Assembly: GCF_003992595.1 (NCBI RefSeq)
Contig: NZ_RZNA01000048.1
Coordinates: forward strand, 83,537-147,536
Reading direction: 5' to 3'
Source: Flagellimonas oceanensis
GTDB taxonomy: Bacteria; Bacteroidota; Bacteroidia; Flavobacteriales; Flavobacteriaceae
Length of the DNA stretch: 64,000 nt
Shown piece after piece: positions 38,107 to 47,423 of this stretch. The stretch's first letter is position 1, and each line of letters opens with the position of its first letter. Below the pieces are notes generated by a model, which was given only the letters and a program-made list of their open reading frames with translations, was not told the DNA's origin and ran no database searches. The position numbers and the translations under genes are program-made.

Positions 38107-39873
38107 ATGAAAAAGTTGATTAGCAACATAATGCGCGCAGCATTGGTTGTATTTGTTCTTAGCTTATCTTCTTGTCAAGAAGAGTACGAAGAAATCGGTG
38201 GAGGACCTGAAAGCGAATCCATTTCCGCTAGCTCCACCACGGCAACACTGATTAAAAACACCTCTTCCAATGATGGTTCTTACGATAATATTGTTGATGG
38301 AGCCAGTTGTTTTGCCGTTCAGTTTCCCTACACCGTAAATGTTAATGGAGTTGAGATCAGTATAGACTCCAAAGAAGATTTAGACCTTATAGAAGAAATT
38401 TTTGATGAATTGGACGACGATGATGATATTCTTGATATCGTATTCCCGATTACCATTACACTTTCCGATTTTAGCGAAATAAACATTGAAAACCAGGATG
38501 AGCTTGCGGCTATGGCTAGGGAATGCTTGGAAGGAGGCGATGATGATGATATTGAATGTATTGATTTTGTATACCCGATAACCCTGTTCACTTTCGGTGT
38601 TGATAATCAACAGGCCAATGAGGTTGAGGTTAAGAGTGACCAAGAAATGAGAAGGTTTTTTGGCGAGATTGAGGACAATGAATTGATCAGTATTGAGTTT
38701 CCCATCACCCTAAAAAAATATGATGGCACAGAAGTGACCATCAACAGCAATACAGAATTGGCCGCTGCTCTGGAAATGGCCAAAAACGAATGTGATGAAG
38801 ATGACGACGATGATTATAACGACGATGATTTTTCCGAGTTGGAGCTGGATGAGTACTTGATGGCCTGTCCATTACAAGTAAGAGAGGTTATTCGAAATGA
38901 AATCGATAATACCGAACAATACGTTGAGCGTTTAATGACATTCAATGAAGACGGAACCGTGGTTTTCTCCACCTTTACTGCAGATGAAATTACAGGTACA
39001 TGGAACACCAGTATGTCTGATAATGGCGTTATGTTGAACCTCGAGTTTGAAAACTTCACAGACTTTACTTCCGAATGGAGAGTGTACAAATTGGAAGAAG
39101 GTGTCATCAAATTATATATAGATGGTGGTAACAGAATTGTGCTGAAAAAACGATGTGATCTGGAAGACTCCACTGAAATTGATAGGGACGCATTTGTAAC
39201 ATTGCTTAACGATTGCGAATGGGTCATCAAAAAAGTCAAGAATCAAGGAGATGAAATCAAAAGATTGTTAGGCTACAAATTTCAATTTGCAGCCGGTGGC
39301 ACCGTAACCTTGACCAATGGAGTGAACACTATGGAAGGTAATTGGGAAACAGGTCTCAATAGTCAGTTCCAACTATCGCTTATGATTACCATAGGGGATG
39401 AACCAGGTGTTAGTTTTGAGTGGCCCATCAGGGAAATGTTGGAGACCCGATTAAAGTTCGAAATCGATGAGACAGACCATGAAATGATTTTGTTGCGGGT
39501 TTGCGACGATAGTGCCAGCGATGGTGATGTTGCTGAAATTAGAAGCATTGCAATGGAAGGCCCTTGGAATGTTGCCTTGTACAAAGAAGAAGAAACGGAT
39601 TTGACGACCTCCTATGCAGGAATGAATTTTGATTTCGCAACTATGAATCAAGTGGAGGTATCCGTGAATGCAGCTCCAATGGCCAGCGGCCTCTGGAGAG
39701 TGCTCCGGGATTCCGAGGAAGGCTTGAAGTTCTATATCAATTTTGATTCGGATGATGATCTGGGTGAGTTGACCGAAGACTGGAGGGTGGTTTCCATCAC
39801 TTCCACCCGAATCGAACTTTCAGATGAAAGTGACGATGGCACTACAGAAACCCTGGTTTTTGAGAAACCATAA
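38107..39873 (+). CDS. Asp-rich lipoprotein with tandem repeats
   Basis: 588 residues, lipobox LSSC with Cys23. Residues 73-241 hold four tandem units of about 40 residues, each opening (F/Y)P(I/Y)T, then a beta stretch, a (S/N)xxxL segment and in three units a run of Asp. The acidic runs include DELDDDDD, GGDDDD and CDEDDDDDYNDDD. Residues from about 278 to the end hold three longer units of roughly 100 residues with GTWNTS, EGNWETG and SGLWRV cores, resembling lipocalin-like domains, two of them closing with a Cys. No family was recognised. It diverges from the sigma/anti-sigma/receptor operon with a 112-base gap and is closed by a terminator. Confidence 0.8.
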   Translation: MKKLISNIMRAALVVFVLSLSSCQEEYEEIGGGPESESISASSTTATLIKNTSSNDGSYDNIVDGASCFAVQFPYTVNVNGVEISIDSKEDLDLIEEIFDELDDDDDILDIVFPITITLSDFSEINIENQDELAAMARECLEGGDDDDIECIDFVYPITLFTFGVDNQQANEVEVKSDQEMRRFFGEIEDNELISIEFPITLKKYDGTEVTINSNTELAAALEMAKNECDEDDDDDYNDDDFSELELDEYLMACPLQVREVIRNEIDNTEQYVERLMTFNEDGTVVFSTFTADEITGTWNTSMSDNGVMLNLEFENFTDFTSEWRVYKLEEGVIKLYIDGGNRIVLKKRCDLEDSTEIDRDAFVTLLNDCEWVIKKVKNQGDEIKRLLGYKFQFAAGGTVTLTNGVNTMEGNWETGLNSQFQLSLMITIGDEPGVSFEWPIREMLETRLKFEIDETDHEMILLRVCDDSASDGDVAEIRSIAMEGPWNVALYKEEETDLTTSYAGMNFDFATMNQVEVSVNAAPMASGLWRVLRDSEEGLKFYINFDSDDDLGELTEDWRVVSITSTRIELSDESDDGTTETLVFEKP

Positions 39874-39901
39874 AAATTTTCCCCACTCTTTTTTCCAAAA
39901 G

Positions 39902-39937
39902 AAGGACGGCTCTCCCCAAAGCCGTCCTTTTTCTTTT
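39902..39937 (+). terminator. Rho-independent terminator after the Asp-rich lipoprotein gene
   Basis: AAGGACGGCT (39902-39911) pairs with AGCCGTCCTT (39920-39929), then a T-rich run. Confidence 0.9.
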
Positions 39938-39947
39938 ATATTATTCT

Positions 39948-39955
39948 TAAATTTG
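39948..39955 (+). promoter_or_regulatory. Predicted -7 element of ffh
   Basis: TAAATTTG matches TAnnTTTG, 24 bases before the ffh ATG and just beyond the preceding terminator. Confidence 0.5.
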
Positions 39956-39979
39956 TCCCTCCTTTAAAACAAAGAACAC

Positions 39980-41308
39980 ATGTTCGATAATTTAAGTGAA
40001 AAATTAGATAAGGCATTCCACGTCCTCAAAGGACATGGCCAGATTACGGAAATCAATGTAGCAGAGACCCTTAAGGAAGTTCGAAGAGCTTTGTTGGATG
40101 CCGATGTTAACTTTAAAATAGCCAAGGAATTTACCAACACGGTAAAGGAAAAAGCACTCGGCCAGAACGTTTTGACCACCCTTCAGCCAGGGCAGCTTAT
40201 GGTCAAGTTGGTCAAGGACGAGCTTACCCAGCTTATGGGAGGCGATGCCGAGGGAATCGACCTTTCCGGAAACCCTTCGGTAATCCTGATGTCCGGTTTG
40301 CAAGGTTCGGGTAAAACCACCTTTTCCGGTAAACTTGCCAATTATCTCAAAAACAAAAAAACAAAGAAGCCTTTACTTGTTGCTTGTGATGTGTACCGTC
40401 CTGCTGCGATAGATCAGTTGCACGTAGTAGGCGATCAAATAGGAGTGGAAGTATATTCCGATCGTGATAACAACGATCCCGTTGCCATTGCCAAAGCAGG
40501 TATAGCGCACGCCAAAAGTGCGGGATGTAATGTGGTGATTATCGATACCGCGGGTCGTTTGGCCGTGGACGAGCAGATGATGACGGAAATCTCCAACATC
40601 CACAAGGCCATTGAGCCGCAAGAAACTTTGTTTGTTGTGGATTCCATGACCGGTCAGGATGCCGTGAACACTGCTAAGGCCTTTAACGATGTCCTGAATT
40701 TTGACGGGGTCATTTTGACCAAGCTCGATGGTGACACCCGAGGTGGTGCTGCCATTTCCATTAAATCCGTAGTGGATAAGCCTATCAAGTTTATCGGTAC
40801 CGGGGAAAAAATGGAAGCCATTGATGTCTTCCATCCATCCCGAATGGCCGATCGTATCCTCGGAATGGGGGATGTGGTATCCTTGGTGGAACGTGCCCAA
40901 GAACAGTTCGATGAAGAACAGGCACGTAAGATTCAAAAGAAAATTGCCAAAAATAAATTCGGGTTCGATGATTTCTTGAGCCAGATTCAGCAAATCAAGA
41001 AAATGGGGAACATGAAGGACCTCATGGGAATGATTCCTGGAGCAGGAAAAGCCCTAAAAGGTTTGGATATTGATGATGATGCTTTCAAACACATTGAGGC
41101 CATTATCCATTCCATGACGCCCGAAGAACGATCTACCCCTGCTATGTTGAACGCAAGTCGCAAAAAACGGATTGCCACAGGTAGTGGAACTTCCATCCAA
41201 GAAGTAAATCAGTTGCTCAAGCAATTCAACCAAATGAGCAAAATGATGAAGATGATGCAAGGTGGCGGAGGCAAAAAAATGATGCAGATGATGCAGAACA
41301 TGAGATAA
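39980..41308 (+). CDS. ffh: Signal recognition particle GTPase Ffh
   Basis: Targets nascent membrane proteins to the translocon with 4.5S RNA and FtsY. 442 residues: N domain (1-85), G domain with [10 protein letters not shown] at about 105, DTAGRL and [10 protein letters not shown], and a Met-rich M domain whose tail reads [21 protein letters not shown]. Its stop is followed directly by a tandem heptamer repeat and then folD, an unusual pair that may share a transcript. Confidence 0.97.
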   Translation: MFDNLSEKLDKAFHVLKGHGQITEINVAETLKEVRRALLDADVNFKIAKEFTNTVKEKALGQNVLTTLQPGQLMVKLVKDELTQLMGGDAEGIDLSGNPSVILMSGLQGSGKTTFSGKLANYLKNKKTKKPLLVACDVYRPAAIDQLHVVGDQIGVEVYSDRDNNDPVAIAKAGIAHAKSAGCNVVIIDTAGRLAVDEQMMTEISNIHKAIEPQETLFVVDSMTGQDAVNTAKAFNDVLNFDGVILTKLDGDTRGGAAISIKSVVDKPIKFIGTGEKMEAIDVFHPSRMADRILGMGDVVSLVERAQEQFDEEQARKIQKKIAKNKFGFDDFLSQIQQIKKMGNMKDLMGMIPGAGKALKGLDIDDDAFKHIEAIIHSMTPEERSTPAMLNASRKKRIATGSGTSIQEVNQLLKQFNQMSKMMKMMQGGGGKKMMQMMQNMR

Positions 41309-41313
41309 CTTTA

Positions 41314-41355
41314 GTCAGAAGTCAGAAGTCAGAAGTCAGAAGTCAGAAGTCAGAA
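41314..41355. repeat. Tandem heptanucleotide repeat (GTCAGAA)x6
   Basis: Six perfect copies of GTCAGAA with a partial seventh (GT), five bases after the ffh stop and 18 bases before the folD ATG. Such arrays change copy number by slippage. Confidence 0.95.
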
Positions 41356-41373
41356 GTAAAACCAACACAACCC

Positions 41374-42252
41374 ATGGAAATCCTTGACGGAAAAAAAGTA
41401 TCGAACCAGATTAAAGAAGAAATCACCGTTGAGGTGGCCCAAATGAAAGAGCGGGGCGAAAAAGTCCCCCATTTGGCAGCCGTATTGGTAGGTAACGATG
41501 GCGCTAGTCTTACTTACGTGGGCAGCAAGGTGCGTTCCTGCAAAAAAATAGGGTTCGAATCAACCTTGATTCATCTTCCCGAAGAGACCACTGAAGAAGA
41601 TTTGCTAAAGCAAGTACACCAATTGAACAATGACCCTGCCATTGATGGGTATATAGTACAGCTTCCATTGCCCAAGCATATTGATGAGGAAAAAGTACTC
41701 ATGGCCGTGGACCCCGATAAAGATGTGGACGGATTCCATCCCACCAATTTTGGTAAAATGGCCTTGGATATGGAAACCTTCATTTCAGCCACCCCATTTG
41801 GTATTATGGAACTACTGAAGCGATACAAGGTGGATACCGAAGGAAAACATACCGTTGTAATCGGGAGAAGTCATATCGTAGGTAGGCCCATTAGTATTTT
41901 AATGAGCCAAAAGGGTAATCCAGGAAACTCGACCGTGACCTTGGCTCACAGTAGAACCAAAAACTTAAAGGAATTGACACTTCAAGCGGATATTGTGATT
42001 TCTGCTTTGGGAGTTCCAAAGTTTTTAAAGGCGGATATGGTCAAGGATGGAGTGACCATCATTGATGTGGGAATTACTCGTGTACCTGACGAATCCAAAG
42101 AAAAAGGATATTACATCACAGGGGATGTGGATTTTGAGAATGTAAGCAAAAAAGCATCATACATTACCCCAGTGCCAGGTGGAGTAGGGCCGATGACGAT
42201 TGCCATGTTGCTCAAGAACACCTTGTTGGCGCGAGAGCGCCACAATGCATAA
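41374..42252 (+). CDS. folD: Bifunctional methylene-THF dehydrogenase/methenyl-THF cyclohydrolase
   Basis: Interconverts 5,10-methylene-THF and 10-formyl-THF. 292 residues; the catalytic Tyr48-xxx-Lys52 pair is in TYVGSK, followed by [14 protein letters not shown], the [12 protein letters not shown] nucleotide-binding loop and the C-terminal [19 protein letters not shown] signature. The tandem repeat upstream lies in its probable 5' untranslated region. Confidence 0.97.
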   Translation: MEILDGKKVSNQIKEEITVEVAQMKERGEKVPHLAAVLVGNDGASLTYVGSKVRSCKKIGFESTLIHLPEETTEEDLLKQVHQLNNDPAIDGYIVQLPLPKHIDEEKVLMAVDPDKDVDGFHPTNFGKMALDMETFISATPFGIMELLKRYKVDTEGKHTVVIGRSHIVGRPISILMSQKGNPGNSTVTLAHSRTKNLKELTLQADIVISALGVPKFLKADMVKDGVTIIDVGITRVPDESKEKGYYITGDVDFENVSKKASYITPVPGGVGPMTIAMLLKNTLLARERHNA

Positions 42253-42256
42253 AACT

Positions 42257-42412
42257 TTACTTTCTTTCTTGTTCCACTTCGGTTTTTAAGGCAGTCTGTT
42301 GCTCCTCATCCGGATTGATGTATTCAAACTCGGTTTCACTTTCATCATTGGTGCAACTGGATACGGCCATAGCGGAAAAAATAAGGGTAACCAAGAGTAA
42401 AATTGTCTTCAT
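42257..42412 (-). CDS. 51-residue lipoprotein
   Basis: Read directly from the sequence. MKTILLLVTLIFSAMAVSSC is a lipoprotein signal with the lipidated Cys at 20, followed by 31 acidic, hydrophilic residues (TNDESETEFEYINPDEEQ...). Its stop at 42257 lies four bases past the folD stop, so the two genes converge. No domain; lengths this small are common for Bacteroidota envelope lipoproteins and usually uncharacterised. Confidence 0.75.
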   Translation of the reverse strand: MKTILLLVTLIFSAMAVSSCTNDESETEFEYINPDEEQQTALKTEVEQERK

Positions 42413-42532
42413 AACAGTAGGATTTGGGTATGGCTTAAGAGCCTAATTTGTACACTTATAACGAATTACAGCTTATTTTCTTGTTTTTGTCATCAAAATA
42501 TCGATAACTTACTTCCTGCTAAATCCAGCATT

Positions 42533-43159
42533 ATGGCTCAAACGGCAAGAAACAAAGTGGCTTGGGTGGTTTTCGTCTTTCTGGCCATAGGCATAGGTCT
42601 CTATCCTTTGGTTTACTTGTTTGCTTCGGACGATTTTGGACTTTTAATGAACAAGTCCAATGAGCTATTGGCCAGTGTACTTTGGAAAACGGCCTTCTAC
42701 GGTCATATCAGTTTTGGAGGCTTGGCCTTGTTGGTAGGTTGGTCTCAGTTTGTGAAAAAGTGGAGGACGCAGCACCTGAAATGGCATAGAAATATTGGAA
42801 AAATATATGTGGTGTCCACTTTGATAAGTGGATTGTGCGGTGTGTACCTTGGGTTTTTTGCCACAGGCGGATTGGTTTCATCCTTGGGCTTTATTAGCCT
42901 TGGGGTAATTTGGCTTTTCACAACGGCCAGGGCCTATATCGCGGTAAAAAATAAAGACCTTTCACTTCATCAAGGTATGATGATTTACAGCTATGCCGCT
43001 TGTTTTGCAGCAGTGACCTTACGGATTTGGTTGCCTTTCCTGACCATTGTGTTTGGCGAATTCTTGTTGGCCTACAAGATAGTTGCTTGGCTATGCTGGG
43101 TGCCCAACATGGTTTTTGCCTACTTTTGGGTAAGGCGAAAAGGACTTATCTTGGAATAA
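42533..43159 (+). CDS. DUF2306 integral membrane protein
   Basis: 208 residues with about six hydrophobic segments. Motifs typical of the family are the His in KTAFYGHISFGGLALLVGW, the KWHRNIGKIYV segment and SLHQGMMIYSYAACFAAVTLRIWLP. His residues on membrane-edge positions recall cytochrome- or ferric-reductase-like membrane proteins but the function is unknown. Its stop is four bases from the convergent DUF1080 gene. Confidence 0.8.
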   Translation: MAQTARNKVAWVVFVFLAIGIGLYPLVYLFASDDFGLLMNKSNELLASVLWKTAFYGHISFGGLALLVGWSQFVKKWRTQHLKWHRNIGKIYVVSTLISGLCGVYLGFFATGGLVSSLGFISLGVIWLFTTARAYIAVKNKDLSLHQGMMIYSYAACFAAVTLRIWLPFLTIVFGEFLLAYKIVAWLCWVPNMVFAYFWVRRKGLILE

Positions 43160-43163
43160 GTGG

Positions 43164-43976
43164 TCAATCCTCTAGGATTTTTATTTCAACCTTTCTGAAA
43201 TCTATAGGCTGTCCTTCACTCTGAAGTGCGATGAATCCTTTTTTTAGCGGAGTACCATCAATTTTTATTTTCTCATCATAGCCATTGGCCACACCACCCC
43301 CAATTTGTGGTTTAGTGTATTCCAACACTTTTTTGCCATTGATCATATGTGTGACCAAAGAATCTCCATGTACGATAAGTTCAGCACGAACCCATTCGTC
43401 GACAGGGTAGGTTTCACTGGTGGATTCAATGCAGTGCCGTGGGTCTACTTGGCCCTCAAATACTACATCCGTTCCCGGAGAGCACATGTTTCCGGTAGGT
43501 CTGGGTACACCTTCGGTAATGCCAGCAAGTAATTGTAGCTCTACCGAAATAGGCCAATCTTGTTCTTTTGGCATGGTACGCGGGTCTTGGGAGTGAAACA
43601 TAATTCCACTGTTCAACAAGGTATACTCTGGAGCCGTATCATACCAACCATCCACAAATCGATACTCAACTGCAAGATGATAGCTGGAAAAGGGTTCATC
43701 ATAGTACAAATGACCATAACGATCGTTGAAATCACCTTCATATTCATCGTATCGTACTTTTAAAATACCGTCTTCTACCCTGAATGTATTGCCAAAATTA
43801 TCTTCAACTTCATAATGATGGATTTTTACCGTCCAATTATCAAGATTCTTTCCGTTGAACAACTGAACCCAGCCAGAGTTGTTGGCTATATCCCTTTTGG
43901 TGGTAAAACTGTACAAAAGGCAGCATAGTGTGACGGAGATGGCGATGAATGCAATTAGTTTGTTGTATTTTTTCAT
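43164..43976 (-). CDS. DUF1080 (3-keto-disaccharide hydrolase-like) exported protein
   Basis: 270 residues with an N-terminal hydrophobic segment (LIAFIAISVTLCCLLYSF; a Cys pair there could be a lipobox but the context is poor). The body is the concanavalin-like DUF1080 fold: GWVQLFNGKNLDNWTV at the start, GIMFHSQDP and VSVELQLL-type core, and GFIALQSEGQPIDFRKVEIKIL at the end. Relatives hydrolyse 3-keto-glucosides. Last gene of a five-gene leftward run. Confidence 0.85.
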   Translation of the reverse strand: MKKYNKLIAFIAISVTLCCLLYSFTTKRDIANNSGWVQLFNGKNLDNWTVKIHHYEVEDNFGNTFRVEDGILKVRYDEYEGDFNDRYGHLYYDEPFSSYHLAVEYRFVDGWYDTAPEYTLLNSGIMFHSQDPRTMPKEQDWPISVELQLLAGITEGVPRPTGNMCSPGTDVVFEGQVDPRHCIESTSETYPVDEWVRAELIVHGDSLVTHMINGKKVLEYTKPQIGGGVANGYDEKIKIDGTPLKKGFIALQSEGQPIDFRKVEIKILED

Positions 43977-43985
43977 GGTCCTGGA

Positions 43986-44408
43986 TTATTTGGCGAACAG
44001 CTGTCCCATATCCTTGAAAGCTTTGAATTCCAATGCATTTCCCGCTGGGTCCAAAAAGAACATGGTAGCTTGTTCCCCAGGCTCTCCCTTGAAACGGATG
44101 TAGGGTTCGATGACAAAATCAACTCCCTTTTCAATCAGTTCTTTGGAAAATGTTTGAAAGGTTTCCCATGGCAGCACCACACCATAATGGGGTACGGGTA
44201 CATTTTTTCCATCAACTGGATTGGTGTGGGTTTCCTCTTCGGATTTTGGCTTGTAATGAATCACGAATTGGTGCCCAAAAAAGTCAAAGTCTACCCATTG
44301 TTCAGCACTTCTCCCTTCTTTACAACCGAGTACATCCCGATAAAAGGTACGGCATTCATCTAAATTATGGACGGGAACGGCAACATGGAACGGGGTTGTT
44401 TTTTGCAT
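43986..44408 (-). CDS. VOC-family (glyoxalase/dioxygenase fold) protein
   Basis: 140 residues with two beta-alpha-beta-beta-beta modules. [24 protein letters not shown] opens the first, carrying the usual metal His, and [18 protein letters not shown] closes the second with the metal Glu. Such small proteins isomerise or open small metabolites, or bind antibiotics. It is 9 bases before the DUF1080 gene. Confidence 0.88.
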   Translation of the reverse strand: MQKTTPFHVAVPVHNLDECRTFYRDVLGCKEGRSAEQWVDFDFFGHQFVIHYKPKSEEETHTNPVDGKNVPVPHYGVVLPWETFQTFSKELIEKGVDFVIEPYIRFKGEPGEQATMFFLDPAGNALEFKAFKDMGQLFAK

Positions 44409-44441
44409 GGTTTATTTTTTCTGAAAATTAGGACAACTTTA

Positions 44442-45281
44442 TCAAGCTTCCAAAAATGAGACGATTTGATCATTTACATCGTCTTGGTGCATGGAGTGTC
44501 CAAGCCCTTCTGTGCTTACCAATTTGCTGTCTTTCCAGTTTTTGTTGACCGCCACAGAAGCATGGTATGGCGTGATTTTATCATGCTTATCATGAAAGAG
44601 CAATCCCTTCTTGCTGATGGATTGTGCAAATTTGGAGGTTGAAAACTCATCAATCTTGAAGCCAAACCGATCATACACATAGTCATCCAGATGCTTCATG
44701 ACCCGATTATTGAACTTCAATAAATCTTGAAAGTGCTCCATGATCTCATAAAATTCAGATGGAGAACCAATGGTAACCATTTTATCAACCGTATCATTTG
44801 GATTTTTGTATTGGTTGTAAAGAATGGTCATTCCTCCGACTGAATGTCCGATAAGGTGTTTCGGATTGTACTTTTTTACCATATGGTTCACTGCCTCCTC
44901 ATATAACGGAACATATAAATGCTTTCCTGAAGAATAGCCATGCGAAGGTGCATCGAAAGCAATGATGTTGAAATCGGCCTCCCGAAGTTTTTTGATAAGA
45001 TTGCGCCACCTAAAGGTGTTGCTTTCCCAACCATGGACAAGCAATACCGTTTCTTTGTTGCCTGGCCAGTGGTATGATTGTATGGTGTGTCCCGCCACTT
45101 CTTCCGTGGCTAGCTTAAAATCATCCAAATAGGCAGCTTGTTCAGGTTTGATTCTCCCTTTTCGCACAGTACAAAATACATGAAAAGCATCATCCGCCAC
45201 TTTTTTGGGGGCAATGAGGCTGTAAGCATTGAAATACTGTCCGTAGGCCAGCGGAATTATTTTGTTGAGCAATTTTTTCAT
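44442..45281 (-). CDS. Alpha/beta hydrolase
   Basis: 279 residues. Oxyanion region VLLVHGWESN, nucleophile Ser in LIGHSVGGMTIL, acid Asp in LLFHDKHDKITPYH and catalytic His in EGLGHSMHQDDV give a complete triad. The N-terminus has a Lys-rich start and weak hydrophobicity, with no clear signal peptide. Substrate unknown. It lies 18 bases after the lipoprotein gene and 33 before the VOC gene in the same run. Confidence 0.88.
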   Translation of the reverse strand: MKKLLNKIIPLAYGQYFNAYSLIAPKKVADDAFHVFCTVRKGRIKPEQAAYLDDFKLATEEVAGHTIQSYHWPGNKETVLLVHGWESNTFRWRNLIKKLREADFNIIAFDAPSHGYSSGKHLYVPLYEEAVNHMVKKYNPKHLIGHSVGGMTILYNQYKNPNDTVDKMVTIGSPSEFYEIMEHFQDLLKFNNRVMKHLDDYVYDRFGFKIDEFSTSKFAQSISKKGLLFHDKHDKITPYHASVAVNKNWKDSKLVSTEGLGHSMHQDDVNDQIVSFLEA

Positions 45282-45299
45282 TGGGGAATGTACTTAAGA

Positions 45300-45848
45300 T
45301 TATTCCCAGCCCAGCATCAAATATTTGATCTTGGCATCATCTGGAATTTGAACCGCTTCGATATCCGAAGTTGAAAAACGCAAATTTTCAGGAAGCTCCT
45401 CCTTGTCAATCGTGAAATAAACATCGCTTCCCTTTGGGAAAATAACTATGCTGTTCAAAGTGGTTACGATTTTTTTAATATCGTATTTAGCCTGAATATC
45501 CTTAAAAGTACTTTTCAGTCCCACCCCTTTTTCAGTGACATATCTAGGATCCATAATCCTTATGTTTTGGATGGTGGGGATACTATCGGAATTCGCTGTG
45601 AGCATTAAAAGATGATTGCCGCCTTTTTCAAAAACATCAATTTTTTTAGGCGAAATGCCTAAATTGATTTGCGCAGTGTCCCCCACAACGGAATCCTGGG
45701 CAAAAGTGGATTGCACTTCTTTGACCAATGTAGATTTGGTCAACGGTCCAACGCTGGTTTCGGTAATCAAAAACTTGGTGTCCTTTTGGCAAGAATGAAT
45801 CAATACCATTCCTAGAACTAGGGCAATAAGGCTGTTTGTCTTTTTCAT
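45300..45848 (-). CDS. Lipoprotein of unknown function
   Basis: 182 residues. Signal MKKTNSLIALVLGMVLIHSC with lipidated Cys20. The mature part is beta-rich, with PLTKSTLVKEVQSTFA, LLMLTANSDSIPTIQNIRIMD and YDIKKIVTTLNSIVIFPKGSDVYFTID segments; I recognise no named domain. It follows the HerA-like gene by 7 bases and precedes the hydrolase by 18, so it belongs to that transcript. Confidence 0.78.
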   Translation of the reverse strand: MKKTNSLIALVLGMVLIHSCQKDTKFLITETSVGPLTKSTLVKEVQSTFAQDSVVGDTAQINLGISPKKIDVFEKGGNHLLMLTANSDSIPTIQNIRIMDPRYVTEKGVGLKSTFKDIQAKYDIKKIVTTLNSIVIFPKGSDVYFTIDKEELPENLRFSTSDIEAVQIPDDAKIKYLMLGWE

Positions 45849-45855
45849 ATAATAT

Positions 45856-47367
45856 CTATCGAATCACTTTTTTCAATACACCCAAAACGCCTCTTATGAA
45901 TGTGGCGCTCGTTAAAACTTTGACCACGGGGTTCATTCGGGTACTCCTTCGGCTCGATGACCGTCGACTTGTTGATTTTTTTTCTTCTTTTTCTTTCTCG
46001 GCCTCTTTTTCGGCCTTTTCTATTTTCTCCGTTAGGATTTCGTATGCGCTTTCGCGGTCTATTTCCTCATTGTATTTTTTGATCAGTTTGGAATTGTCCA
46101 ATACGTCCTTGATCTCGGAGTCGCTCAAAATATCCATGCGGCTCATAGGAGCTCTCATCATGGTGGCGGCCAGAGGGGTCGGGCGCCCTTTTTCATCCAA
46201 TGCGGACACCAATGCCTCTCCCGTTCCCAATGAAGTCAATACCTCTGCGGTATCGTAATAATCGGAAATAGGATAGTTCTGTGCCGTTAATTTGATGGCT
46301 TTTCTATCCTTTGCGGTAAAGGCACGTAGCGCATGCTGAATTTTCAACCCCAATTGCGCCAGTACATCATCGGGCACATCGGTAGGGTTCTGGGTCACAA
46401 AATATAGCCCAATACCTTTGGAGCGTATCAGCTTTACGATACTTTCAATTTGATCCAAAAGTGCCTTGCTGGCATTGTCAAAAATCAAATGGGCCTCATC
46501 AATAAAAAGAACCAGTTCCGGGCGTTCGCTATCGCCTTGTTCAGGGAAAGTGGAATAGATTTCCGCCAATAGGCTCAACATAAATGTTGAGAATAACTTT
46601 GGACGATCTTGGATGTCCGTCAAGCGGATGATGTTCACATATCCACGTCCTTTTTCATCAATCCGGACCAAATCGTCCACATCAAAGGATTTTTCCCCAA
46701 AGAAAAGATCGGCCCCTTGCTGTTCCAATTCAATGATTTTCCTCAAAATGGTTCCTGTGGAACTCGTGGAAATCCGCCCGTATGCTTTCTGGAACTCGTC
46801 CTTTCCTTCGCCAGTGGCATATTGCAAAACCTTTTTGAAATCATTTAAATCCAGCAAAGGCAACTTGTTGTCGTCACAATATTTAAAGACTACTGCGACG
46901 ATACCTTCTTGGGTAACGCTCAGGTCCAAGATTCTGGATAATAGGACAGGGCCGAATTCGGAGACCGTGGCCCGTAAACGAACCCCGTTCTGTTCCGATA
47001 AGGACATAATTTCCACTGGAAATCCTTTGGCCTCAAAAGGGAGGCCTATTTTTTCTTGGCGCTCATCGATTTTGGGATGACCAGGGCTGGGCTGGGCAAT
47101 ACCGCTCAGGTCCCCCTTGAGGTCCATGAGCAAAACGGGAATTCCCTTATCGGATAGGTTTTCCGCCAAAACCTGAAGGGTCTTGGTCTTACCTGTACCC
47201 GTGGCGCCTGCGATAAGCCCGTGGCGGTTCATTGTTTTCAGGGGAATCTTAATATAGGCATTGGTCATGGTTTCGCCATCCAGCATTCCAGCACCTACGG
47301 TAATGTAATCGCCTTTCATGGCGTAGCCTTGCTCTATATGTTCAAAGAATTCTTCTTTGTTGCCCAT
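45856..47367 (-). CDS. HerA-like ATPase (DUF853 family)
   Basis: 503 residues from the ATG at 47367 (MGNKEEFFEHIEQGY); an in-frame TTG at 47376 would add three residues and is not preferred. Walker A is GATGTGKTKT, Walker B is LVLFIDEAHLIF, and a sensor-like IGLYFVTQNPTDVPDDVLAQLG follows: the FtsK/HerA motor fold. A basic, Ser/Arg-rich linker (KKSTSRRSSSRRSTR) leads to a C-terminal amphipathic tail. DNA or protein translocation is likely but the cellular role of this family is unsettled. First gene of the leftward run. Confidence 0.88.
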   Translation of the reverse strand: MGNKEEFFEHIEQGYAMKGDYITVGAGMLDGETMTNAYIKIPLKTMNRHGLIAGATGTGKTKTLQVLAENLSDKGIPVLLMDLKGDLSGIAQPSPGHPKIDERQEKIGLPFEAKGFPVEIMSLSEQNGVRLRATVSEFGPVLLSRILDLSVTQEGIVAVVFKYCDDNKLPLLDLNDFKKVLQYATGEGKDEFQKAYGRISTSSTGTILRKIIELEQQGADLFFGEKSFDVDDLVRIDEKGRGYVNIIRLTDIQDRPKLFSTFMLSLLAEIYSTFPEQGDSERPELVLFIDEAHLIFDNASKALLDQIESIVKLIRSKGIGLYFVTQNPTDVPDDVLAQLGLKIQHALRAFTAKDRKAIKLTAQNYPISDYYDTAEVLTSLGTGEALVSALDEKGRPTPLAATMMRAPMSRMDILSDSEIKDVLDNSKLIKKYNEEIDRESAYEILTEKIEKAEKEAEKEKEEKKSTSRRSSSRRSTRMNPVVKVLTSATFIRGVLGVLKKVIR

Positions 47368-47423
47368 CCTGTTCAATTTGCGATAAAAATAGGGTAATTT
47401 TAGGCAAAACTAAAAACCAGATT

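Noticed and set aside
38415..38830. GAT/GAC runs in the Asp-rich lipoprotein gene as a DNA microsatellite
   Set aside because: Runs are short and mix GAT and GAC codons, so selection on protein sequence explains them better than slippage.
41314..41355. A CRISPR-like array
   Set aside because: The repeat unit is seven bases with no spacers; it is a simple tandem repeat.
45856..47367. A HerA-based antiphage defence system
   Set aside because: No nuclease or sensor gene of known HerA-containing systems is adjacent; the neighbours are envelope and metabolic genes.
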